This document shows, piece by piece, positions 1 to 7,966 of a stretch of 64,000 nt of DNA. The DNA is from Pseudoneobacillus sp052180215. Its GTDB lineage: Bacteria > Bacillota > Bacilli > Bacillales > Cytobacillaceae. The notes under the pieces are model-generated. The model saw only the letters and a program-made list of their open reading frames with translations, ran no database searches and was not told where the DNA came from. How positions within the stretch are numbered: the first letter of the stretch is position 1; each line of letters begins with the position of its first letter. A program made the position numbers and the translations under genes. The stretch is taken from the NCBI RefSeq assembly GCF_052180215.1, contig NZ_CP197471.1, positions 4,178,001 to 4,242,000 of the forward strand, written 5' to 3'.

Positions 1-698
1 AGTTCGCCTTTAACTTTAACTTCTAAAGTTGTGCTGTTAACTGATTTTACTTCTACTACTTCAGCAGCAGATACAGCTACGTTTAATGCACGGTAGAAGA
101 ATAATGCGAATTGAGAACGTTTTACAGAGTCAGTTGGGTTGAATTCCCCATTTGGAGCAACTGTAATTCCGTGTTGAGCTAAAATTTTGATGTTAGCACG
201 GTTAGCTTCAGCAGCTTTGTCAAGGTCTTTGATTTCAACTGCAGTACCGTTGTCAGTTAAGCCTAAAGCGTTAACTAATACAGTAGCCATTGCTTCACGA
301 GTCATTCCAGTTCCAGCAGCAAATTTACCGCCAGCAGGGATTAACTTTGCAGCAACTAGTGCTTCAGCAAATGTCGAGTAGTAGCTCTTTGCAGTTAGGT
401 CTTCGAATACGCCACCTACAGCTGCTTTCGCTTCTAATTTAAGAGCTTTTACGATCATTTCAGATGCTTGACCACGGTTGATCGTTTGGTTTGGAGCAAA
501 CGTACCATCTTGGTAACCTTGGATAACACCTAGATCAACTAATGCAGCAATTGCTGTAAGAGTTTCTTGATCTGTTACAGAAGAAAGATCAGAGAACTTT
601 GATTCTGCACCAGCAACTGGAGCGATAGCAGATGCTACAACAGCAGCTGAGATAGTTCCAGCTAAAAACTTGCGGTAAGACTTTGGTTGGTAAGCCAT
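1..698 (-). CDS. S-layer (SLH domain) protein, 5' part only
   Basis: The reading frame runs off the left edge, so only the N-terminal ~232 residues are visible. The start is the ATG at 698, behind a strong GGAGGAAA ribosome binding site. A signal peptide comes first (MAYQPKSYRKFLAG, then an Ala/Val-rich core ending near APVAGAES). Three SLH repeats follow, each with the F-x-D-L/V and G-x-x-x-G-Y-x-D-G-T-F/P-N style signatures (GYQDGTFAPNQ, then FNPTDSVKRSQFA near residue 205). SLH domains bind the pyruvylated secondary cell-wall polymer. The two consensus promoters upstream and the nearby secA2/slaP genes suggest this is a major, highly expressed S-layer protein. This is inferred, because the C-terminal part lies outside the window. 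Confidence 0.88.
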   Translation of the reverse strand, partial: MAYQPKSYRKFLAGTISAAVVASAIAPVAGAESKFSDLSSVTDQETLTAIAALVDLGVIQGYQDGTFAPNQTINRGQASEMIVKALKLEAKAAVGGVFEDLTAKSYYSTFAEALVAAKLIPAGGKFAAGTGMTREAMATVLVNALGLTDNGTAVEIKDLDKAAEANRANIKILAQHGITVAPNGEFNPTDSVKRSQFALFFYRALNVAVSAAEVVEVKSVNSTTLEVKVKGE

Positions 699-805
699 TA
701 CTTTATTTCCTCCTCTAAATAAAAAATCATATTATTTAACCGAGATTAAGAGAATTGTTATGTATTTCTCTCTCTTAAACTCAATTGTTAACAATTACAA
801 ATACT

Positions 806-834
806 AGTATAGAATTTTGTAGAAACATTGTCAA
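806..834 (-). promoter_or_regulatory. SigA-type promoter P1 of the S-layer gene
   Basis: Read on the minus strand, a perfect -35 TTGACA (834-829) is separated by exactly 17 bp from a -10 TATACT (811-806). Transcription would begin near 799, leaving a leader of about 100 nt before the ATG at 698. Confidence 0.8.
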
Positions 835-907
835 TGCATTCGCATTGGCTAATATTTTCCTATTTTTTAACTTTTGAAGTTATGAAATAGATAAAATTCT
901 GCTAGTA

Positions 908-936
908 CTTATACTCTATTCTACAAAAACTGTCAA
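908..936 (-). promoter_or_regulatory. SigA-type promoter P2 of the S-layer gene
   Basis: A second minus-strand promoter lies 102 bp upstream of P1: -35 TTGACA (936-931), 17 bp spacer, -10 TATAAG (913-908). Tandem strong promoters are typical of S-layer genes, which need very high expression. Confidence 0.72.
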
Positions 937-1177
937 AAATAGCAAGGTTTTTTTGGGCAATTTTCTTATTTCCCTGTGTTTTTTTCTCAACATCTCCATT
1001 GTATGAATCTACTTTTCATAATATTACCTATATTTACACTATTTTGTTACAAATTTGTTAAATTCACAATCTAGATGATGCGAGAATTAAGAAAGGATAC
1101 TTGTAAAATAGATTCCAATGTATTAGACGGATAAGTTTTCATTTGGTTTCACTTTTTTATATTTTTTTCCAAATACG

Positions 1178-1212
1178 AAAAAAGTGGAAGGCTTTTTCAG
1201 AGAGCCCTCCAC
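1178..1212 (-). terminator. Rho-independent terminator (minus strand)
   Basis: The minus strand reads GTGGAGGGCT, a loop, AGCCTTCCAC (one mismatch), then TTTTTT. It lies downstream of the SLH/SLT gene and upstream of the S-layer promoters, so it isolates the two units. Confidence 0.7.
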
Positions 1213-1282
1213 CAAACGCTTACCAACCATTAAATAAAATGTCCCATTATAGTTGTTTTTATACCCTCTATGTAAAGAAATA

Positions 1283-1318
1283 AAACCTCTCACCATTAAT
1301 TTGGTAAGAGGTTATTAA
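1283..1318 (-). terminator. Terminator-like hairpin after the SLH/SLT gene
   Basis: AACCTCTTACC pairs with GGTGAGAGGTT immediately after the stop codon of the gene ending at 1321, followed by a short T-rich tail. It is weaker than the hairpin at 1178-1212; the two may act in series. The rest of 699-1320 holds only the S-layer promoters, and no gene is seen there. Confidence 0.5.
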
Positions 1319-1320
1319 TA

Positions 1321-3792
1321 TTAACGCAATTCCATCGTTCGCATCAAGAATCTAGAAAACTGTGAACGAGTCACATTATCATTCGGATGATAAGCCCCGT
1401 TTGCCGTAACGGTGATTTTATTAAAGGCCAGTGTATTGATCACGTTATAGCTCCAATCACCTGGTTTTACATCTGTGAAGTAGGCATTATTTGTTGGTTT
1501 TGCATATAAATTTTCATAAGCACGAGCTAAAATCGCGGCCATTTGTGCTCTTGTTAAATTCTCATTTGGACGTAATGCCCCGTCCTTACCGATCAACCCA
1601 TGTGCCTCAGCAATCATCATTTCTTGATAATTTAAGTCTGTTGGCTTCATGTCGGTTGCTTTCATTTTGTATCCTTCAGGCAACGTTAAACCAAGCTCTT
1701 TAACAAGCATAGCAGCTGCATGACGTCTTAATAATGGCTGCCCAGGTTTGAATGTGCCATCTGGATAACCGGAGATGATGCTTTTTAACTGAAGGTATGC
1801 AATGGCACTCGCTTCTTCCCCAAATTTCACGTCGCTAAATACCGTTACATTTCCTGCATGCAGATTTGAAGACGCAATATAGCCCACAAAGCCGTTTCCT
1901 TTCACTTGGTACATAACATAATGGTTGCTTGGGTTTTCCATTTCAAATGGGCCAGCTATGATTTCAATCGGTGTGTAATGTGGCAGCCTTTGAATCTCTG
2001 CTCCATTTATACCATCACGCAGTTTAGAGTAGGAAAGCTGGTCGTTTAATGTATAAACCTTCTGTCCATTTGTAAAAGTTTGTGACGTTAATGTTCCAAC
2101 GTTTGGCCAGTTATATTCACTATCCACAAAGCTCATGATGTCTGGCTTGTCAGTGTAAGGATAAGCAATATTTACTTTAGGGATACTACTGATAGGTAGA
2201 AGAGAATAGTTGCGAATTGCTTCTAATACTCGTTCTTGGTATGGTGCTTTTTCATGGTCGAGATTTGGATCATTTCGTTTGGAAAGACCGTTGTAGGCCA
2301 TAATCGCAAAATACCAATTTTCAATGGTGTTCGGATTTTTGTCATTAATTTTTGGCAAATTCGAATTGTTCCATTTTTGTTTCAAGATTTTGGCACCTGT
2401 TTCGATATTATATTGGGTGTCCCACTTTAAACGTTCCTTGTCAATGCCGGCTGTTTGCAATTCGGCATCTGACATGGTGATTTGCATTATTCCGATACCA
2501 CCATCGGTTGCGATGATCGGTTGGCCTGCGGAATCAAATTGCTTCATGCCTGTTTCGATAAACGCAATGGCTTTTAAAATTTCTGGTGGAATGCCGTTTT
2601 GAATGGCTGTTTCTTGTAACATGGCTTTTATCTCAAGCGTGCTGTAACTTTTTGATTCTTGATAAAGCTCTTTTTGGATATCAGCATCTGTTGTAACGCT
2701 TGATTGAATATTTTCGTAATTTAAAACAAGGGTTTGGGAGCCTCGGTTAAAGCCCGTTGCTTCGTGTTGAATCGCGTTCAGATTCATTTGCTTGTTATCT
2801 ATCTGATTTAAAATCCAACTTACTTCTAGAGGAAGCTGGCTGTAGTTGTACCATTTGGTTGAGTCGGCTACACCCGTTACTTGATCCAATAATACGGAAG
2901 AATACGTTCCTGTTCCTTCACGGGCATGAACATACGTCGTATCACCTTCTAAATTTTTCAATTGCAATTGTAGATTATACATTTGCGGATTGTAAGGATT
3001 CGTTTCCGCTCCTTTTAAATAGAAGGAAAGTGGATTTTTCGGTTCAAAACCCGGAAGTAGTTTGCTCCAATAATCTTCAATTGCCGGTGTGTCAAACGGT
3101 GTTGAAATGTTTACATTCATTTGTGCCGATTGTTTGATGGCATTTTCTGAACCAAATAGCTGCACATAATCTTCCGCTAAAATTTCCGGCATCGACCAAA
3201 TGTATTCACCAGTATCAGTGTCATGAACATTTGGGTTAGCGTCTAGTTCTCTGCTTTTTGCATAGTCGCTAGTTAACCAGTTACCTGGTTTGCTATTTTC
3301 ATCGTTTATTAGGTGATAGAACGTAAAATGGTGGCCATACTCATGCGAAAGAACATAGGCCATGCTATCCACTGTCGTGAAGTCATTTCCACCGAATAAG
3401 TAAATTGGGCGATCTGATTTTAATGAAGCAGATGTGCTTGTGTATTGATAGCTAGCAAAATATTGCCCCATTACTTTTTTTCCAGCTGGATAGTCCGGGA
3501 TGATCATGACTTTCCCCAAAAGAGGAAGCTCCTCGCCATGCTTATTGCGTAATAGCTCTTCTTCGAGTGCTTTCAGCTTGTCCGTTGAACGCCATAATGG
3601 ACTATAGCTTTCGAACGTAACGCCGCTCTTTTCGCCTTTATAGCTTGCTAGAAGCGTGTAGTTATCTTGGTAATCGCTTTGCGCCGATTTCGTTCTCACT
3701 TCGTCGAGTACGTGAGCAGATGAATGCTGCGCAAAACCAAATAAGAACAGGCACGTGGTTAGTGTATATAGTTTAATGAAATTGTTGTACAC
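1321..3792 (-). CDS. SLH-anchored metallopeptidase / lytic transglycosylase-like protein
   Basis: 823 residues with a GTG start at 3792 behind GAAGGGAAGGG. Order of parts: signal peptide (~1-26, ending SSAHV); a putative zinc metallopeptidase region with HEYGHH at ~150-155 (HExxH motif); a region of unknown function; an SLT/lysozyme-like transglycosylase domain at ~385-530 (catalytic-type Glu in AFIETGMKQF, then GIGIMQIT); an SH3-like segment at ~590-680; and three SLH repeats at the C terminus (~690-823, e.g. GYPDGTFKPGQPL). It is exported and should be held in the wall by the SLH repeats. The mix of an HExxH protease-like part and a glycan-cleaving part suggests wall remodelling. The domains are seen in the sequence; the activities are inferred from family membership. 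It is followed by two terminators. Confidence 0.78.
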   Translation of the reverse strand: MYNNFIKLYTLTTCLFLFGFAQHSSAHVLDEVRTKSAQSDYQDNYTLLASYKGEKSGVTFESYSPLWRSTDKLKALEEELLRNKHGEELPLLGKVMIIPDYPAGKKVMGQYFASYQYTSTSASLKSDRPIYLFGGNDFTTVDSMAYVLSHEYGHHFTFYHLINDENSKPGNWLTSDYAKSRELDANPNVHDTDTGEYIWSMPEILAEDYVQLFGSENAIKQSAQMNVNISTPFDTPAIEDYWSKLLPGFEPKNPLSFYLKGAETNPYNPQMYNLQLQLKNLEGDTTYVHAREGTGTYSSVLLDQVTGVADSTKWYNYSQLPLEVSWILNQIDNKQMNLNAIQHEATGFNRGSQTLVLNYENIQSSVTTDADIQKELYQESKSYSTLEIKAMLQETAIQNGIPPEILKAIAFIETGMKQFDSAGQPIIATDGGIGIMQITMSDAELQTAGIDKERLKWDTQYNIETGAKILKQKWNNSNLPKINDKNPNTIENWYFAIMAYNGLSKRNDPNLDHEKAPYQERVLEAIRNYSLLPISSIPKVNIAYPYTDKPDIMSFVDSEYNWPNVGTLTSQTFTNGQKVYTLNDQLSYSKLRDGINGAEIQRLPHYTPIEIIAGPFEMENPSNHYVMYQVKGNGFVGYIASSNLHAGNVTVFSDVKFGEEASAIAYLQLKSIISGYPDGTFKPGQPLLRRHAAAMLVKELGLTLPEGYKMKATDMKPTDLNYQEMMIAEAHGLIGKDGALRPNENLTRAQMAAILARAYENLYAKPTNNAYFTDVKPGDWSYNVINTLAFNKITVTANGAYHPNDNVTRSQFSRFLMRTMELR

Positions 3793-3983
3793 TGCTTTAC
3801 CCTTCCCTTCTGTTTTTTCTATTATTATAGCAGACTAATAGTCTCATTTGGGGTTACTCCTAAAAATAGGAAAAATTGAGTAGATTAATGGATTGTGAGT
3901 TAAAATCTTGATATTTATAGAAAAGTCTTGAGCTAGTATAAGAAAATTGCGGGTTAAACACGGCTTTTCCCTGAATCCCAACT

Positions 3984-4082
3984 CATATTTTAGAGTAAAG
4001 ACCGCATATATCTGACCGTTTCAGCCATATATCTGACTAATTCACAAATATATCTGACCTAAATCGGAATATATCTTACTGT
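3984..4082. repeat. 21-bp-spaced array D (CATATATCTGAC units)
   Basis: This lies in the 409-bp gap between two minus-strand genes. Copies of ATATCTGAC have TCTGAC beginning at 4011, 4032 and 4053, with a variant TCTTAC at 4074: exactly 21 bp apart. A degenerate fifth unit (CATATTTTAGAG) starts at 3984, again 21 bp before the first clear one. The sequence between units is unrelated. No open frame covers it. See the findings for the wider family. Confidence 0.75.
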
Positions 4083-4151
4083 TACCCGATTATTACTAAC
4101 TTTGTCACAACTCAGGTAAAAAATGGGGGCCGCACAAACGCACAACCAAAA

Positions 4152-4187
4152 AGAAAAACCCAGCGACTCCATACCAGAATCGCCAGG
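4152..4187 (-). terminator. Terminator of the subtilase gene
   Basis: The minus strand reads CCTGGCGATTC, a loop, GAGTCGCTGGG, then TTTTTC, just after the stop codon at 4202. Confidence 0.8.
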
Positions 4188-4201
4188 CCTCCCCTACTAA
4201 T

Positions 4202-7200
4202 CTATTTCGTCACTGTCAGCTTATAAGCTTCCAAACTCGTTCTTCCTAAGGCTTCTTCTACTAAAATGTAGTATTGACCTTTTGGAAGGGTAACATTGGC
4301 TACTTCAGCGTCGCCTGCACCGTAGTGGTCATAGCGTCCCACTTTTTTGCCTTTGCTGTCAAAGATGGTAATGGAACCGTCTAATCCAGCAGGTAATTCA
4401 AGGTTCACTTGCAACTTAGAGTACTTATCTACTTTTAGTGAATAATAGTCTTTGTCACCAAAGTCGATTCCAGGGTTGAAGTATCCTTCTGCTGTATAGC
4501 CAGTCTTTGTGCTCTTAAGGGCAGCCGGTTTCGATGGCACATTATTTTTCACAACAGAATCTTTGTCTTCGTCATTTGTGTTCCAATTGTGAAGGGCGAT
4601 TTCGTATGGCTCAATCGATAAACCGTTATATCCGTAGCCATTCAATACGAAGAAGTAACCTACATCCTTCTTCGCTTTAAAGGAGCTGTTTACATTAAAT
4701 ACGGTTGCGTAATAATCTGGATAGAAACCATTTGCCTTACCGAATTCTTCCTCGTCGATTACCATGTTACCGTTCGTATCTTCGACAATCGTCAAGAACG
4801 GAATCAATGCTCCCTGAAGCTCTTTCGGAAGATTTTTCTTTTCTTCATCTGTAAAAGATTGAGGATTTACAGTTAAGGATAAGTGGTTTTCTTCTCCATG
4901 GTTTTTATAATAGTAGAAATCGGTATCTGTTGCGTAAATCAGATGGTTCTGATCTTTATCGCCTGGTTGTAACACTTTCGCACGAAGGTCTTTGTTTTCA
5001 TCGATATCATTGTCCGTTGGAACGTCCATTAATTTTTTCGATGTGAATTGGTAAGACTCCTCAGACGCTTGGTAGCGATTGTTCATGAAACGGATGTAAT
5101 ATTCTTTTCCTTCTTTCAGGGCCAATGTACGAGTAAGATTTTGCTCACCACCGCCGCCAAATAGGTAATAGTAATAATCTGTCCAAATATCGGCAATTGG
5201 AAGTAGGTCATTGTTTTCCTCATCGTATTCCATGATTTGTACCCATGGGAATAGCTCTTTTGTTTTGCCTAGTTCGAATTGGAAAATTTCATCGCCTGTA
5301 GCTGTGAATTTGTAATAATCTTCGTCACCGCTAAAGTTGATTTTCCCTTCGATTTTTCCACCTAATTCAAATGGAAGAGCTTTTTCACGGATGGTCGCAA
5401 GCATTTTTTCATCTTGGAAATAACGGTACTTTGGTTGTTCCGCCATTTGTTCCATTGCCGCTCTAAAGTCGCTAACCTTTTTCTCTTTGTATTCCGCTTC
5501 CGTCATTTCGCCTTCTTTGAATTTTTCTTCAGGCCCTTGGTCTCTTTCTGGGAAGCCGTCTTCATCTTGGCCAAGATCAAGTTTGGATCCTTTTAACGTG
5601 TAAGGTGTATTGGAATTCGGTACTGCTTTTTCCGTTTGTGGAATTCCAAAGATGAACTCATAAAAGTAGTCACGTCTTGGTTCACTAGAAACTTCAATTA
5701 AATAGTTCATTCCTGGCATTGCTTCAAACGACATGGTTTCGCCTTCACTCACACCATTGTTGTTTGCATACTGAATCGTTGGTACTTCCGCATAGACATC
5801 TGGTGGAAGATCCTTTGGCGGCCAGTTTAAAAATTCTTCTTCAAAATAAGCAGAGATGGAAGAGTTAATTCCAGGTACGGCAGATAATTCGAATTTCACC
5901 ATCGTTGGTTCTTCGACCGTGAAGCGGAAATAGTCTTTGTCGCCTTCTTTCGCTTCCGCATCGACCGCAAATGTTAACGTGCTGCTGTCTTCACTGTTAA
6001 ACGGTAAGCCTGAAATGACAACTGGCTCTTGAGCTGTTACATTGTCAATCTTCATTTCTGTTTCTTTTTGCAGCTTTAATGTGTAGTGGGAAGCACCACT
6101 TTCGTCATACTGACCGTACACATCTTTGACCGCGATATATAATGTTCCATTTTCAGTCGCTTGGAAGAAGCTGCCTTCTTGCTTGCCATTGTTCACATCA
6201 TTGATGTCTCTTTTTACAGAAGCTTCTGTTTTGCCTTCAGGAAGGAATTCGAACATTAATTTGTAATTGTATGCTTTAGCACCATCTAGTAATGCTTGAA
6301 CGCCTTGACCTTTTTCTAGCTTCACTTGATACCAGTGCATGTCTCCTGGTTGAGTAAAGCTCTTCGTCCATTCGCCCTTTTCTTCTGTTAGTTCAACCGC
6401 TTTTGTTTTGTCAGCAGCTTCTACGACTTTAGGCAGATTTTTCAAATCGAACTGTAATGCTTTTACAGGGTCCACTAAACCAGCACCATATTTCACATCG
6501 TAACCTTTATCGCCTAAGTCATCGGCTGTCATTTTTAAAATGGCTTCGACTTCGTAAGGCTTCAGGTCTGGATATTTTGATTTCAAAAGGGACGCAACGC
6601 CCGCTACAATCGGTGTTGCCATTGACGTACCGCTCAGTTCAGCAAAAGATGAACCTTTTAAGAAATCAAAAACGGAGCTGTAAACGGCTTCCCCTGGAGC
6701 TGCGATATCCACGAATGCACCGTAGCTGGAGAATTCCGCTAATTCCTTTTTATCGTTGGTCGCACTGACCGCAATGACGCCTTCATAAGCAGCTGGGTAC
6801 GATACGGACTCTCCGTAATTGTTTCCAGCAGCTGCTACCACAGTGATACCAGCATCGATCGCTTTTTTCACAGCTTCTTCTAAAATTGGTGATGGCATTG
6901 AACCGCCAAGACTCATGTTGATGACGTCTACGTTTTTACTAACGGCATAAAGGATTCCTTCCGCAATCGCGTAGTCCGATGTTCCCCACATCCCGTTAAA
7001 GACATCAATTGGGAGGATTTTCGCGTTCGGGTTAACCCCATATCCACCAACGCCATTACCCTTCGCCCCAGCTATCAGTCCGGCAACATGCGTACCATGA
7101 ACATCCGTATAGGAAAGGTTAGCTGGATTTAAGACGTTATAAGGAGGAAGAACTTGTGACTTTAATTCAGGGTGTTTCAGGTCCATACCGGTATCAATAA

Positions 7201-7717
7201 CAGCAACCGTTACTTTGTTATCCCCTGCAAGGCTTAAAGCTTTATCGATATTTAATAGTGACAGATGGTACATTTTCGATTGTTTCGGATCATTCAAGGC
7301 AAACGTCTTGTATGTAACACTTGGCGTGGCACTTAAAACGCCTTGTTGCTTTGAATAGTAAGATACTACATCGGCCATCTTCTGACCTTTTGATAGTTTC
7401 ACAATGTCATAGCCAAGGGATGGAATGGAACGATCTACGATAACCCCTGCTTTTAGATGAATGCTTGCAGGAAGTTTTTTGGCATATTTCACGACAATGG
7501 TGTTATCACTTAACACCTCTTGTTGTTCTTGTTGTTTTTGGTAAGCTAATTTTGTTTGCTCACTTTCAGATAGCTTAAGTTTTTTCGCTAAATCTTGCTT
7601 TGCCTTTTCTTTCATAGCTTCCAAGTCTACTGGTTTCGTAGTGGCGGATGCCAGGCCAGGCACAAGCAAGGATGAAGCTAACCCAAGGGAAAGCGACATG
7701 CGTTGCCATTTTTTCAT
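4202..7717 (-). CDS. Secreted subtilisin-like serine protease (S8) with C-terminal PPC-type domains
   Basis: The ATG at 7717 is preferred over an in-frame start 30 bp upstream because it has a clean AGGGAGGAAG site 6 bp away and opens directly into a signal peptide (MKKWQRMSLSLGLASS...LASA). The protein is about 1171 residues. The S8 catalytic triad is complete and in order: Asp in VAVIDTGMD (~175), His in DVHGTHVAG (~207) and Ser in LSGTSMATP (~365); the oxyanion Asn region is AAAGNNYG. An inhibitor-like propeptide precedes it. The ~700-residue C-terminal part contains several beta-rich segments resembling bacterial pre-peptidase C-terminal (PPC) domains (e.g. GDKDYYSLKV...LPKGQYYILVE). No SLH repeats are seen, so it is probably released or loosely wall-bound. 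Likely role: extracellular proteolysis or maturation of surface proteins. Confidence 0.9.
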   Translation of the reverse strand: MKKWQRMSLSLGLASSLLVPGLASATTKPVDLEAMKEKAKQDLAKKLKLSESEQTKLAYQKQQEQQEVLSDNTIVVKYAKKLPASIHLKAGVIVDRSIPSLGYDIVKLSKGQKMADVVSYYSKQQGVLSATPSVTYKTFALNDPKQSKMYHLSLLNIDKALSLAGDNKVTVAVIDTGMDLKHPELKSQVLPPYNVLNPANLSYTDVHGTHVAGLIAGAKGNGVGGYGVNPNAKILPIDVFNGMWGTSDYAIAEGILYAVSKNVDVINMSLGGSMPSPILEEAVKKAIDAGITVVAAAGNNYGESVSYPAAYEGVIAVSATNDKKELAEFSSYGAFVDIAAPGEAVYSSVFDFLKGSSFAELSGTSMATPIVAGVASLLKSKYPDLKPYEVEAILKMTADDLGDKGYDVKYGAGLVDPVKALQFDLKNLPKVVEAADKTKAVELTEEKGEWTKSFTQPGDMHWYQVKLEKGQGVQALLDGAKAYNYKLMFEFLPEGKTEASVKRDINDVNNGKQEGSFFQATENGTLYIAVKDVYGQYDESGASHYTLKLQKETEMKIDNVTAQEPVVISGLPFNSEDSSTLTFAVDAEAKEGDKDYFRFTVEEPTMVKFELSAVPGINSSISAYFEEEFLNWPPKDLPPDVYAEVPTIQYANNNGVSEGETMSFEAMPGMNYLIEVSSEPRRDYFYEFIFGIPQTEKAVPNSNTPYTLKGSKLDLGQDEDGFPERDQGPEEKFKEGEMTEAEYKEKKVSDFRAAMEQMAEQPKYRYFQDEKMLATIREKALPFELGGKIEGKINFSGDEDYYKFTATGDEIFQFELGKTKELFPWVQIMEYDEENNDLLPIADIWTDYYYYLFGGGGEQNLTRTLALKEGKEYYIRFMNNRYQASEESYQFTSKKLMDVPTDNDIDENKDLRAKVLQPGDKDQNHLIYATDTDFYYYKNHGEENHLSLTVNPQSFTDEEKKNLPKELQGALIPFLTIVEDTNGNMVIDEEEFGKANGFYPDYYATVFNVNSSFKAKKDVGYFFVLNGYGYNGLSIEPYEIALHNWNTNDEDKDSVVKNNVPSKPAALKSTKTGYTAEGYFNPGIDFGDKDYYSLKVDKYSKLQVNLELPAGLDGSITIFDSKGKKVGRYDHYGAGDAEVANVTLPKGQYYILVEEALGRTSLEAYKLTVTK

Positions 7718-7903
7718 TAAATCTTCCTCCCTTACTTTTAAACTCACTTACAATAGACGATTATATCAGGAAAAAGTTTCATTTATTTATAAAATATTGG
7801 AAATTTTTGTGAAATAGCACTTTATACCCAGTTGGTAATAATACCCATAAATGTATTCAAAATGTATTTTGATGCAATAGAGAAAATTTGGCTATAAGAT
7901 GAA

Positions 7904-7927
7904 ACTGTTTTGAAACAGTGCTATACT
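7904..7927 (+). promoter_or_regulatory. Palindrome overlapping the probable secA2 promoter
   Basis: The perfect inverted repeat ACTGTTT-TG-AAACAGT (7904-7919) lies just before a -10-like TATACT (7922-7927), ~40 bp upstream of the secA2 start. The -35 is poor, so a regulator binding the palindrome is plausible. This is inferred. Confidence 0.35.
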
Positions 7928-7966
7928 GATTCTATGTGAAAATTGTAATCGAAGAGGTGATCTCTT

